DNA of 30,153 nt from Psychromonas sp. (GTDB taxonomy: Bacteria > Pseudomonadota > Gammaproteobacteria > Enterobacterales > Psychromonadaceae): positions 1 through 30,153 of the forward strand of contig JAGLDN010000276.1 of assembly GCA_023145575.1 (NCBI GenBank), in the 5' to 3' direction. Every line of letters starts with the position of its first letter. Positions within the stretch are counted from its first letter, which is position 1. A program made the translations under genes and the position numbers. Of this stretch, positions 9,094 through 18,094 are shown in pieces. The notes below the pieces were generated by a model. It saw only the letters and a program-made list of their open reading frames with translations. It had not been told where the DNA came from and searched no databases.

Positions 9094-12000
9094 CTAGCCT
9101 TTACATTCCGCCAATTTTAATTTTACGCGTTTTGCTGAAATTGGATAAGCTGTACCTAATTGTTGAGCAAATAATGACACTCGGAGCTCTTCGATCATCC
9201 AAAAAATGTTCGCGAGTTGAAGATCGCACCTTTCATTGCTATCCAAAGTGTTGCATAAGTCGTTATAACGCGCTTCAAGTTCATTTAATTCAATGGTGTG
9301 CAATCTATCTCGATTGGGATCAATTGGTAATTTCTCTAGGCGTTTTTGTAAAGCGAATAAATAACGCTTTAAATCAGCTAAACGCCCCTCACCCGCATGG
9401 CAAACAAATCCAGGGTATATTAATCGTTCTAGCTGAGCTTTGATATCTGCTTTAGCAAATAACATGCTTAAGTCCAAGCTCCCTTTTAAAGCTTTATTAA
9501 CGTCATATGCAAGAATTAATACTTCTTCAACTAATTGCGTGATCAGTAATGTTCTATCGGCTAATTCGGCTCGTACTTTTTCTTTTTGCGTTTCAAATTG
9601 TTCGCATGTTTGTGGTGCAATAGCTGCTTTTAAAATCGAATCAACCGCACAAGCGATACAATCATCAATGAGACCTTTTACGTGTCCAAACGAGTTAAAA
9701 TATAGCCCTAATTTTACTTTGTTAGGTAAGCTTTGTTGTAAATGTTTTATAGGGGAGGGTACATTCAGTAAGACTAAACGACGTACACCTTCGCGATTAG
9801 CTTGTTGTGCTTTTTCAATACTGTCAAATAATTCAATCGAAACGCTTTTATTTTTATCAACCAACGCTGGAAAGACCTTTACTTCATAACCGCCGTGATT
9901 TTGTGAAAATGATTCGTGCAACTTTCCAAAATTCCATTCAATAATATTTTCTCTTTCAATGCTCTGTTGAGATACTTTCGATAGTGTTTGCTTCATTTCA
10001 TTTTGGAGCCTATTTTGCAATGTAGCAATGCTAACGCCAATCGCTAATCTTTTTTGTTGATCATCAATCACATTAAATTTTATTTGTAAATGCGATGGCA
10101 AACGCTCTAAATCCCACGCATTTACAGGTAGACGTACACCTGTCATACGTAGTAATTGTTCCTCAAATGCTTCAAGTAAAGGCGTCTGAAACGGTTTCAT
10201 TGAAGCCATTGCCGCTTGTGCATAATTAGGGGCAGGAACAAAATTTCGGCGTAAAACTTTAGGCAGTGTTTTAATTAAGGCGACAAGCAATTCTTCTCGT
10301 AGTGCGGGGATTTGCCAATCAAAACCCGCATTAGCCATTTTATTTAACAATACAACAGGCACATCAACCGTCACCCCATCTTGCTTTGTACCTGGTTCAA
10401 ACGCATAATTTAACTTTAATTTAAGCAAACCATGTTGCCAAAAATCAGGATAAGCGTTATCGTTGATTTTATCGGCTTCATGTACCATCACATCAACACG
10501 CTTATAATTTAGCAACTTAGGCCGTGTTTTCTTTTCTAGATCCCACCAACTATCAAATTGTGCTGCACTGGCTACATTCTCCGGAATATGACGATCATAA
10601 AAATAGAATAACGTTTCATCATCAACCAAAATATCACGACGACGTGATTTATGCTCTAGCGTTTCAACATCTTCTAATATCTCTTGGTTATCTTTGAAGA
10701 ATTGATGCTTGGTAATAAACTCGCCTTCCACTAACGCATGGCGAATAAATAATTCGCGACACAAAATAGGATCAATCGTGGTATAGGTTACTTTACGTTT
10801 ACTGACAATCGGCACGCCATATAAAATTTGTTTTTCAAACGCAACTACTAAACCCACTTTTTTTTGCCAATGCGGCTCACTATAACTGCATTTAATTAAG
10901 TGTTGCGCTTGAGCCTCAACCCATTGTGGTTGAATTTTTGCAGCCACGCGGCCAAATAAACGAGAAGTTTCAACAAGCTCTGAAACCATTACCCATTTGG
11001 GTTGCTTTTTAAATAAACTTGAACCAGGAAATAAAAAGAATTTACTGTTGCGTGCCCCTAAATATTCGACTTCTTTATCTTTAAAGCCGATATGCGATAA
11101 AAGCCCTGGCAATAATGCTTGGTGAATAGAATCAAAATCGGCGACCTTTTCATTGATTTTTATATCAAGCTCATCGGTGACTTGTTTTATTTGTGCGTAA
11201 ATATCTTGCCATTCACGCACGCGCATATAGGCTAGAAAATCCTTCTTACACATTTTTCTAAACAGATTACTCGATAATGCATTGCGTTGTACTTGGATGT
11301 AATTCCATAAATTAATAAATGCCATAAAATCTGACTCTTTGTCGTAAAAACGGCGATGTTTTTCATCTGAAACTTGCTGTTTTTCCATTGGACGTTCACG
11401 CGGATCTTGAATACTCAATGCTGCACTTATCACCATTACTTCATGTACACAGTAAAAATCTTTTGCCGCTAAAATCATGCGGGCTAAGCGAGGATCGACA
11501 GGCAATTTAGCCAATTTTCTCCCCAATACGGTTAATTTTTTACGTGGATTTTTAAACGTTAAATTAACAGCCCCTAATTCTTCAAGTAACGACAATCCAT
11601 CTTTAATATTACGATCTTCTGGGGGTTGCACAAAAGGAAATCTATTGAGTTCTCCTAGACCTAAAGCCAACATTTGCAAAATAACCGATGATAAATTTGT
11701 TCTTAGGATTTCAGGATCTGTAAATTCAGGGCGAGATAAAAAATCATCTTCCGAATATAAACGGATACATACACCTTCACTTACTCGTCCACAGCGACCT
11801 AAACGCTGATTTGCGCTTGCTTGTGAAATCGGCTCAATCGGCAAACGTTGTACTTTAGTTCGATAACTATAACGGCTAATACGCACTGTACCTGTATCAA
11901 TAACATATTTAATACCAGGAATAGTTAATGATGTTTCTGCAACATTAGTTGCCAATATTATTCGCTGTCCTGTATGAGATTGAAAAATACGACTTTGCTC

Positions 12001-12987
12001 TCCAACACTAAGCCGCGCAAATAAAGGCAGCACCTCTGTATCAAGTAAATCTCGTTTTTGCAGTGCTTCTGCTGTATCTCGTATCTCTCGTTCGCCGTTC
12101 ATAAAGATGAGAATATCACCACGGCCTAAGCACTGCAATTCATCAACAGCATTGAAAATACCCTCAATTTGATCGCCATCTGAATAATCATCTAATGCAC
12201 GATAAAGTGTCTTAACAGGATATATACGACCAGAGACCTCAATAATAGGAGCGTCTTTCCCTTGAATATTAAAATGTTTTGAAAATAGTATGGGATCAAT
12301 CGTTGCGGAGGTAATAATAACTTTTAAATCAAGACGTCGTGGTAATAACCGCTTTAAGTAACCTAATAAAAAATCGATGTTTAAACTACGCTCATGTGCT
12401 TCATCAATAATAATCGTATCGTACTGAGTTAAAAAAAGATCATTTTGAATTTCTGCCAGTAAAATACCATCCGTCATTAATTTTATATAAGACTTCTCAC
12501 TGACTGTATCAGTAAAGCGCACACGATAACCAACAGTTTGACCCAAAACTGAACCTAATTCTTGTGCAATTCTAGTGGCAACTGTACGCGCTGCAATACG
12601 TCTGGGTTGTGTATGACCAATTAAGCCTCCTACACCTCTCCCAAGCTCTAGGCAAATTTTAGGAATTTGGGTTGTTTTACCAGATCCCGTTTCGCCCGCA
12701 ATGATCACCACTTGGTTATCCCTAATAGTGTCTAAAATTGCTTGTTTTTTCTGACAAACTGGCAGATTTTCTGGATAGTCTACTTCGGGCAAGTTTTCTA
12801 AACGCAAGTTACGTTTATCAATCGATGTTTGAATATCGCAAGCTATTTTAACTAATGCTAGCTCTCTTTTTTCACAAGTGTTATTTTTTAAAGCGCCATC
12901 AATACGCTGAAGAAAACGAAATTGATCTTTACACATTGCATGAGATACATGATTTTTTAGGGTGGTAGCCGTTACAAATGCAGTCAA
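9094..12987 (-). CDS. hrpA: ATP-dependent RNA helicase HrpA (DEAH box)
   Basis: Large cytosolic DEAH-box helicase acting on RNA; in E. coli HrpA is linked to mRNA processing and rescue of stalled ribosomes. At 1297 residues it matches the E. coli protein (about 1300) along its whole length. Motif I GETGSGKTT is at 98-106, DEAH at 195-198, SAT at 227-229 and motif VI QRLGRCGR at 394-401. The helicase-associated domains and the long C-terminal extension (DUF3418 type) follow, ending in AQQLGTAYPIS and a short tail. The reading frame begins at a TTG. Upstream there is no in-frame ATG or GTG before a TAA, and AAGG stands eight bases before the TTG; the next ATG is codon 18. It is monocistronic here, with its 3' end towards the R-M locus. 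Confidence 0.95.
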   Translation of the reverse strand: MTAFVTATTLKNHVSHAMCKDQFRFLQRIDGALKNNTCEKRELALVKIACDIQTSIDKRNLRLENLPEVDYPENLPVCQKKQAILDTIRDNQVVIIAGETGSGKTTQIPKICLELGRGVGGLIGHTQPRRIAARTVATRIAQELGSVLGQTVGYRVRFTDTVSEKSYIKLMTDGILLAEIQNDLFLTQYDTIIIDEAHERSLNIDFLLGYLKRLLPRRLDLKVIITSATIDPILFSKHFNIQGKDAPIIEVSGRIYPVKTLYRALDDYSDGDQIEGIFNAVDELQCLGRGDILIFMNGEREIRDTAEALQKRDLLDTEVLPLFARLSVGEQSRIFQSHTGQRIILATNVAETSLTIPGIKYVIDTGTVRISRYSYRTKVQRLPIEPISQASANQRLGRCGRVSEGVCIRLYSEDDFLSRPEFTDPEILRTNLSSVILQMLALGLGELNRFPFVQPPEDRNIKDGLSLLEELGAVNLTFKNPRKKLTVLGRKLAKLPVDPRLARMILAAKDFYCVHEVMVISAALSIQDPRERPMEKQQVSDEKHRRFYDKESDFMAFINLWNYIQVQRNALSSNLFRKMCKKDFLAYMRVREWQDIYAQIKQVTDELDIKINEKVADFDSIHQALLPGLLSHIGFKDKEVEYLGARNSKFFLFPGSSLFKKQPKWVMVSELVETSRLFGRVAAKIQPQWVEAQAQHLIKCSYSEPHWQKKVGLVVAFEKQILYGVPIVSKRKVTYTTIDPILCRELFIRHALVEGEFITKHQFFKDNQEILEDVETLEHKSRRRDILVDDETLFYFYDRHIPENVASAAQFDSWWDLEKKTRPKLLNYKRVDVMVHEADKINDNAYPDFWQHGLLKLKLNYAFEPGTKQDGVTVDVPVVLLNKMANAGFDWQIPALREELLVALIKTLPKVLRRNFVPAPNYAQAAMASMKPFQTPLLEAFEEQLLRMTGVRLPVNAWDLERLPSHLQIKFNVIDDQQKRLAIGVSIATLQNRLQNEMKQTLSKVSQQSIERENIIEWNFGKLHESFSQNHGGYEVKVFPALVDKNKSVSIELFDSIEKAQQANREGVRRLVLLNVPSPIKHLQQSLPNKVKLGLYFNSFGHVKGLIDDCIACAVDSILKAAIAPQTCEQFETQKEKVRAELADRTLLITQLVEEVLILAYDVNKALKGSLDLSMLFAKADIKAQLERLIYPGFVCHAGEGRLADLKRYLFALQKRLEKLPIDPNRDRLHTIELNELEARYNDLCNTLDSNERCDLQLANIFWMIEELRVSLFAQQLGTAYPISAKRVKLKLAECKG

Positions 12988-13193
12988 AATGAAAACCTTG
13001 TGGACATGAAAAATAAGATCTTAGCAAGGACAATTGTAAAAATACACAAACAGTAACAATTAATGAAACTAATTCCAATGCCAGCAAATAATATATATCA
13101 ATTTAACGGATTAAAATATGATACAACTTCCATCACGTTTTTAAGGCTCACATATCACTAAATGCAATTAATAAGATTTTAGACGAAGAAAAC

Positions 13194-14030
13194 CTACTTT
13201 GTTCCTCCTGGATGAAAACAATGAAAAAAAAAGGCCCAAGAGTCCGCAATTTCAAGTGCTCTGTAACGGTTTTCTTTGGCTGCCATGTAACAAGCTTGTT
13301 GACCATATAAAAGGAGTCCATTATGGCCTAAATCAGTAGTGTCTAGTACCTTATGAGTCATTTCATGATAGATTAAATGCATTCTGGCGTACAACGTAGT
13401 ATTCAATTTTACAGCCTCATAGCCTATATATACACGATATCCTGAACCTACGTGTGGAGCGTTGTCTTTCAACCGGTTAGCCTTGTCTAGTATTCGCACC
13501 CATGCTGCACTCTGATTAGCCGTCTTGTCTTCATAAACCACAAACGCTTTTTCTCCACAAAGTTTATTAAAACCCAGGGGCGCTAGGTATTCAATGTCAA
13601 AATTTCCCCGTAGTGTATCTCGGCTATCAACAAACGTTAGTACTTGTGTGTTATCACCTAACACCGCATGCATCATATTTACCCCATGTATTATGTAATC
13701 AACATTCTCTTGGAAGTCAGATTGGCTTTCTATTAATCCAAAATATAATCGAAGATCATTCAAATGATCCTTGAAGCGAGATTTACCAGCCTCATACATT
13801 TGTTTTGAACCTTCAACTGTAGCTTCAAAAGCCTGCGATAACATACATCGCTCATGATCATTAAACCCATCACGAATATTTTCAGATCTGCTATATGGAT
13901 CTGTTCCCCAAGTGTCAAACTGAATTGTCATATAGCTATCTGTTTTCTCTGCCAATTTTTTGAGTATTTGCTTTTTGAATCGCGTATTTCTCATAAAACC
14001 AGGAGTGTATTTCTCTGGAAAGGATTTCAC
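13194..14030 (-). CDS. M35-type (aspzincin) zinc metallopeptidase, Lys-specific endopeptidase-like
   Basis: Probable zinc endopeptidase, 278 residues. The C-terminal part has the deuterolysin/peptidyl-Lys metallopeptidase signature: LIYHEMTHKVLDTTD (219-233), with zinc-binding His222 and His226, catalytic Glu223 and candidate third ligand Asp233. LYGQQACYMA (241-250) and ALEIADSWAFFF (258-269) follow, equivalent to the TxDxxYG...C...A..NAD-S/N-xxYF pattern of the family. An insertion separates the TTD from the YG. There is no signal peptide or membrane segment, unlike secreted fungal members. This would fit a protein exported by a contact-dependent system, or a domain cut from a larger toxin, but neither is shown. 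The start is a GTG with GAGAG about seven bases upstream; a TAA closes the frame above. It stands alone between hrpA and IS debris. Confidence 0.7.
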   Translation of the reverse strand: MKSFPEKYTPGFMRNTRFKKQILKKLAEKTDSYMTIQFDTWGTDPYSRSENIRDGFNDHERCMLSQAFEATVEGSKQMYEAGKSRFKDHLNDLRLYFGLIESQSDFQENVDYIIHGVNMMHAVLGDNTQVLTFVDSRDTLRGNFDIEYLAPLGFNKLCGEKAFVVYEDKTANQSAAWVRILDKANRLKDNAPHVGSGYRVYIGYEAVKLNTTLYARMHLIYHEMTHKVLDTTDLGHNGLLLYGQQACYMAAKENRYRALEIADSWAFFFHCFHPGGTK

Positions 14031-14884
14031 TGGGGGACTCTCATATTCATCTTATATTGTTCGAATTAGAAAATTTAAGTATCGATTCTAATACAACAAT
14101 ATCAGTGAAATTTGTATCGGTCAATACAGGTACAACTGTTTGCAACAATCAGGTCTTAACTTTCAATGTTATTGTAATTAAGCTACAAATCCAGCATGGG
14201 CTGTAACTTATGCTGCTCATAAGTATCACCTATTGTTTCACCGCTTTTTGTGGCCGCAGATCACAGATCAAGGTGATCTAATTTAACCAACTCAACCACT
14301 GTGTTTCGTGATCATATTTAGCTTTATCTTATAACCATTAAGCGTAGTTGAATGGTTACTGTTGATTTTTAGCAAATTCTAGCAATTATTTTTTGAATAA
14401 TAGCGCTACAGCTTCACTAAAGCTAACTCCATGCTACCTGCATAAGGAAAAGTAACCACGGTTCCGACATCACATTTTAGCAGTTATTCACTTTGAACGA
14501 ACCCTCATGTTTGTTTAATGTACTTTGGACACGCAAAGTTCCAGTTCTCCAACTGGTTATTGGTAAATAGTACATCTTCCTATTACATTTTTTAAACAAA
14601 CCAGAAAAATTTTCCCTCTAAATCATGATAATTACACCGTGCTTAACGGTGGGCAATGTAGAGCAATAAGATTTAGGAGAAAACTAATAAGTGAGATGAA
14701 AGCAAGCGATCAAAGAATTACATCTAATAAATAACCTAAAAAAATTGGTAAGGGAATATCCATTTTCTTCAATCAAGGCTTTGCCTTAAAGCTTTTAAAT
14801 TCCCGCTAAAACCTGCATATTCAGGTATGATGGATATAAATCTACAGATTTTAAATCGATCTGTGAAGATTCAGTTGGGCTTAA
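14031..14884. other. Gene-free debris downstream of the flagellar cluster (left part)
   Basis: No open frame with a recognisable product on either strand. The position after flgI, on the minus strand, is where flgJ, flgK and flgL would be expected, but no trace of their conserved N-terminal segments could be read. The sequence is AT-rich with scattered stops, consistent with old insertion-sequence remains. Confidence 0.5.
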
Positions 14885-14897
14885 CTTAATTCAGTTG

Positions 14898-15008
14898 AAT
14901 AATAGGCCAAGAAACATGATGTTATTTATAACACCATTTGAAATGATGAAAAAACATGTGCTAGCACTAGCGGCTTAACGATGATGCACTTGAGGGTTGA
15001 ATCTGCCT
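14898..15008 (+). pseudogene. IS30-family transposase C-terminal remnant (second copy)
   Basis: Plus-strand reading from 14895 gives LNNRPRNMMLFITPFEMMK followed by KHVLALAA and a TAA at 14979-14981, the typical end of IS30-family transposases. It is followed by a tail ending GGTTGAATCTGCCT. It is about 81% identical to the inverted copy at 5534-5644, and here the Leu codon before NNR is intact. Only the terminal part of the gene is left; upstream sequence is not recognisable as transposase. Confidence 0.6.
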
Positions 15009-15461
15009 ATCATAAAATATAGTTTAAAAGATTAAGCGTTAATCTTTTAAACTATACGTGTTCAAACATAAGCCGAGTACTACGTTTTTATTGACAAGAA
15101 GGCTACCTATCAGGAACAATGTAGAGTTTAGTATCAATTGACGCGTAAAAAGCTAATCGTAGATAGGACAAATATTAGCTCTAAATCTTATTTTAGAGTT
15201 CATAGATGAAGTTATATTTTAATAAAGTTTAGATAGTTAAATCCAGTAGGCTCTATTGTTGACCATCTTTTTGAACAAATTGGTATAATTTTTAATTAGG
15301 TATGTTAGATATCTACTTAGTTCGAGGCTCTTGTAATTGGTATAACCAATAAAATTGATAAGTTTTTCTCTGTCATTGTCATTATTAGGGTTTTACATGA
15401 GTTACCCGCCTCAGTAATACAATAGACTAACTTATGCGATATTTGCAAAGGACTCACAGTA
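15009..15461. other. Gene-free debris downstream of flgI (right part)
   Basis: Holds the palindrome at 15018-15056 and a stretch near 15070-15150 with faint similarity (AAGCCGAGT, GACAAG...CTACCT) to the repeat beside the R-M locus. No gene is seen, and no clear terminator immediately after flgI. Confidence 0.4.
15018..15056. repeat. Perfect 18-bp inverted repeat with 3-base loop
   Basis: The arms at 15018-15035 and 15039-15056 are exact complements around GCG; the left arm is TATAGTTTAAAAGATTAA. There is no following T-run, so it is not a classical terminator in either direction. It begins ten bases after the end of the IS30 remnant. Confidence 0.9.
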
Positions 15462-16562
15462 TTAAATGATAATTAACTCACCTTGAAGCGCACCTGCTTG
15501 TTTTAAGGCTTCTAAAATAGCCATTAAATCACCAGGAGCAAGCCCAACCTCATTTACCGCTCGTACAAGATCATTTAAGTTCACTCCAGTATCAAACTTA
15601 AACATACGGCTATCTGACTCTGTTGTTGTTATTTCACTGTTATCCACAACTTCAGTGTTTCCTCCTGCAAATGCATTAGGTTGAGAAACTTCTTTATTTT
15701 CAGAAATCGTAACACTAATGCCGCCATGTGTGATAGCTGTTGGTAATAATTTGACGTCTTGTCCAATGATAATGGTACCTGTTCTTGAGTTGACAATAAT
15801 TTTTGCACTACTACGAGCGGGTTCAAACTTTAAATTTTCAAGCGTGGATAAGTATGAAACACGTTGAGATCTATCACGTGGTGCAAGGACCTTTATTGAT
15901 GTGCCATCTATCAATATTGCCGTATTTTTGCCCACTAAATTATTGATCGTATCTGCAAGACGCTTAGCGGTTGTAAAATCAGATTTGTGTAAATTAAAAG
16001 TAATTGTGTCGCCTTTTGTAAATGGAGAAATAATTTCTCTTTCAACAATCGCACCATTTGAAATTCTGCCAACGGTTGGCGTATTGATGACAACTTTTGA
16101 ACCATCAGCACCTTCTGCACCCAAGCCACCAACAACAAGACTACCCTGTGCCAATGCGTAAACATTACCATCGACGCCTTTTAGAAACGTTTGTAATAAC
16201 TCACCACCTCGTAAACTTTTAGCTTCTCCAATCGCAGAAACGGTTATATCTATTTTTTGACCTCGTTTAGTAAAAGCTTCTAATTCTGCTGTTATTGCAA
16301 CAGGAGCTACATTTTTAATTTTAAGTGTTTGCCCTTGTGGAATATTGATTCCAAAATTACGCAACATAGTTGCGAATGCTTGTTCAGTAAATTTGCTACT
16401 TTTTTCTCCCGTACCTGGCAAACCGACCACTAAACCGTAACCAATTAATTGGTTACTGCGCACCCCGGCAACACTTGCCACATCTTTTATACGCGCAGAA
16501 TAAAGCGGACTTGATAAAACAATAATTAAAAAACTAATGATTATCTTTTTGATTGAAAACAT
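15462..16562 (-). CDS. flgI: Flagellar P-ring protein FlgI
   Basis: Forms the periplasmic P ring around the flagellar rod, embedded in peptidoglycan. The 366-residue product (usual length about 365) starts with a Sec signal peptide, MFSIKKIIISFLIIVLSS, with likely cleavage after PLYSA (residues 19-23). The mature start RIKDVASVAGVRSNQLIGYG and the end DLMAILEALKQAGALQGEL are nearly invariant in FlgI, as is the internal GLPGTGEKS. It is the last gene of the flgF-G-H-I unit, 32 bases after flgH. FlgA, encoded at 26321, is its assembly chaperone. flgJ, which normally follows, is absent. Confidence 0.97.
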   Translation of the reverse strand: MFSIKKIIISFLIIVLSSPLYSARIKDVASVAGVRSNQLIGYGLVVGLPGTGEKSSKFTEQAFATMLRNFGINIPQGQTLKIKNVAPVAITAELEAFTKRGQKIDITVSAIGEAKSLRGGELLQTFLKGVDGNVYALAQGSLVVGGLGAEGADGSKVVINTPTVGRISNGAIVEREIISPFTKGDTITFNLHKSDFTTAKRLADTINNLVGKNTAILIDGTSIKVLAPRDRSQRVSYLSTLENLKFEPARSSAKIIVNSRTGTIIIGQDVKLLPTAITHGGISVTISENKEVSQPNAFAGGNTEVVDNSEITTTESDSRMFKFDTGVNLNDLVRAVNEVGLAPGDLMAILEALKQAGALQGELIII

Positions 16563-16594
16563 GATTACCCCCTCACCTTACACATATTATTAAA

Positions 16595-17278
16595 TTATAA
16601 TGGCCAATATGGTCCACTAAAGAATCCACTTAACCAACCTTGCGCCTGCGTGTTTGCAAACTCGCCAGTGCCTCCATATTGAATTTGAGCATTAGCAACA
16701 TGCTTTGACGAAACTGAGTTATTGTAACTAACATCTTCTGAACGTATGACCCCTTTAATACGCACAAACTCATCTCCATTATTAAGCATTAACCATTTTT
16801 CTCCACGAATTTCTAGATTACCATTACTTAATACTCGCACCACATTCACTGTTATACTGCCCTGTAAGCTATTACTTTGATCAGCATCTGAATCACCTTC
16901 AAACTTTCCTTTTTGATTATAACCTGCAGTAACACCACCACTTGCTATTGGAGCTGCAGTAACCCAAGGGGAAACAATTGCATCAAACACAAGACTAAAA
17001 GTATTTTTCTTTTCTAAACTCGTGCTTGCCTTTTTCTTGGCTGAAGTTGATTCTTCAAGGTAGACAGTAATAATGTCGCCAACACGATGTGCTTTAATAT
17101 CAGAATATAAATTATTTGCATAGCTGTCTTGAAATAAAGATCCAAATTTATTAATATTAACACTTGGATCGTGAGGCTCTACAGCCGCAAATTCAGGATC
17201 ATTTTTTTTTGCTTCGTCTGGCAAAGAAGTGCAACCGCCAAGTAAAAGCAAGCTACTAAATAATATTATTCTAAACAT
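16595..17278 (-). CDS. flgH: Flagellar L-ring lipoprotein FlgH
   Basis: Builds the L ring in the outer membrane through which the rod leaves the cell. It has 227 residues, with a lipoprotein signal peptide MFRIILFSSLLLLGGC: lipobox LGGC and lipidated Cys16. Family blocks include SLFQDSYANNLYSDIKAHRVGDI (residues 47-69), ITVYLEESTSAKKKAST, LQGSITVNVVRVLSNGNLEI, and the C-terminal AQIQYGGTGEFANTQAQGWL. The start ATG lies 11 bases after flgG on the minus strand. Confidence 0.97.
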   Translation of the reverse strand: MFRIILFSSLLLLGGCTSLPDEAKKNDPEFAAVEPHDPSVNINKFGSLFQDSYANNLYSDIKAHRVGDIITVYLEESTSAKKKASTSLEKKNTFSLVFDAIVSPWVTAAPIASGGVTAGYNQKGKFEGDSDADQSNSLQGSITVNVVRVLSNGNLEIRGEKWLMLNNGDEFVRIKGVIRSEDVSYNNSVSSKHVANAQIQYGGTGEFANTQAQGWLSGFFSGPYWPL

Positions 17279-17289
17279 AATTTACTCCC

Positions 17290-18078
17290 TTAGAGCTGCT
17301 GGCCAACATACGATAACATTTCATCAACAGTAGAAATAACTTTAGAGTTCATTTCATAGATACGCTGGCTTTCAATTAAATTAACTAACTCTTCAGTAAC
17401 ATTTACATTTGATGTTTCAAGCATTCCTTGACGTATAAAACCCATACCATCTCCACCAGGTACACCTTGTAATGGTGCGCCACTTGATCCTGTTTCTGCA
17501 TATAAATTTTGACCCAATGACTCTAGCCCTGCTGGATTGATAAAATCGTTAGTATTTAGCTGTCCGACTACCTGATTTTCAGCTTGCCCTACGATTCTTA
17601 CTGATACTTCACCTTCAGCACCAACACTAATGCCTACCGCATTTGCAGGAATTTGAATTTGTGGTAACAGCGGAAAACCAGATCCTGGAGTGACAATGAT
17701 CCCTTCTTCATTTAATTGAAATTGTCCATTTCGGGTAAATGAAGAGCTTCCATCGGGCATTTCAATTTCAAAAAAACCACGACCATCAACCATAAGGTCA
17801 AGTGAATTATTTGTGGTAAGTGAATTGCCTTGAGTAAAATCTTTCTGTACAGCCACAACCTTTGCCCCTGAGCCGATCGATAAGCCCGATGGGAGTTTAG
17901 TATTTTGCGTTGCGTTTGCACCAGCTTGGTTAATGTTTTGATACAACAGATCTTCAAAAATTGCGCGGCTTTTTTTAAAGCCAACAGTACTCGCATTCGC
18001 AAGGTTATTTGAAATAGTCGCTACATTTGTTTGTTGTGAATCTAACCCAGTTTTACTTATCCAAAGAGCAGGATGCAT
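17290..18078 (-). CDS. flgG: Flagellar distal rod protein FlgG
   Basis: Major component of the distal rod linking the basal body to the hook. It has 262 residues (usual about 260). The N-terminal rod/hook motif is ISNNLANASTVGFKKSRAIF (27-46), and the C-terminal block with NVNVTEELVNLIESQRIYEM and ends in MLSYVGQQL. The ATG has a strong AGGAG site. It is separated by 16 bases from flgF and 11 from flgH, within the flgF-G-H-I unit. Confidence 0.97.
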   Translation of the reverse strand: MHPALWISKTGLDSQQTNVATISNNLANASTVGFKKSRAIFEDLLYQNINQAGANATQNTKLPSGLSIGSGAKVVAVQKDFTQGNSLTTNNSLDLMVDGRGFFEIEMPDGSSSFTRNGQFQLNEEGIIVTPGSGFPLLPQIQIPANAVGISVGAEGEVSVRIVGQAENQVVGQLNTNDFINPAGLESLGQNLYAETGSSGAPLQGVPGGDGMGFIRQGMLETSNVNVTEELVNLIESQRIYEMNSKVISTVDEMLSYVGQQL

Positions 18079-18094
18079 AATATTTCTCCTATAT

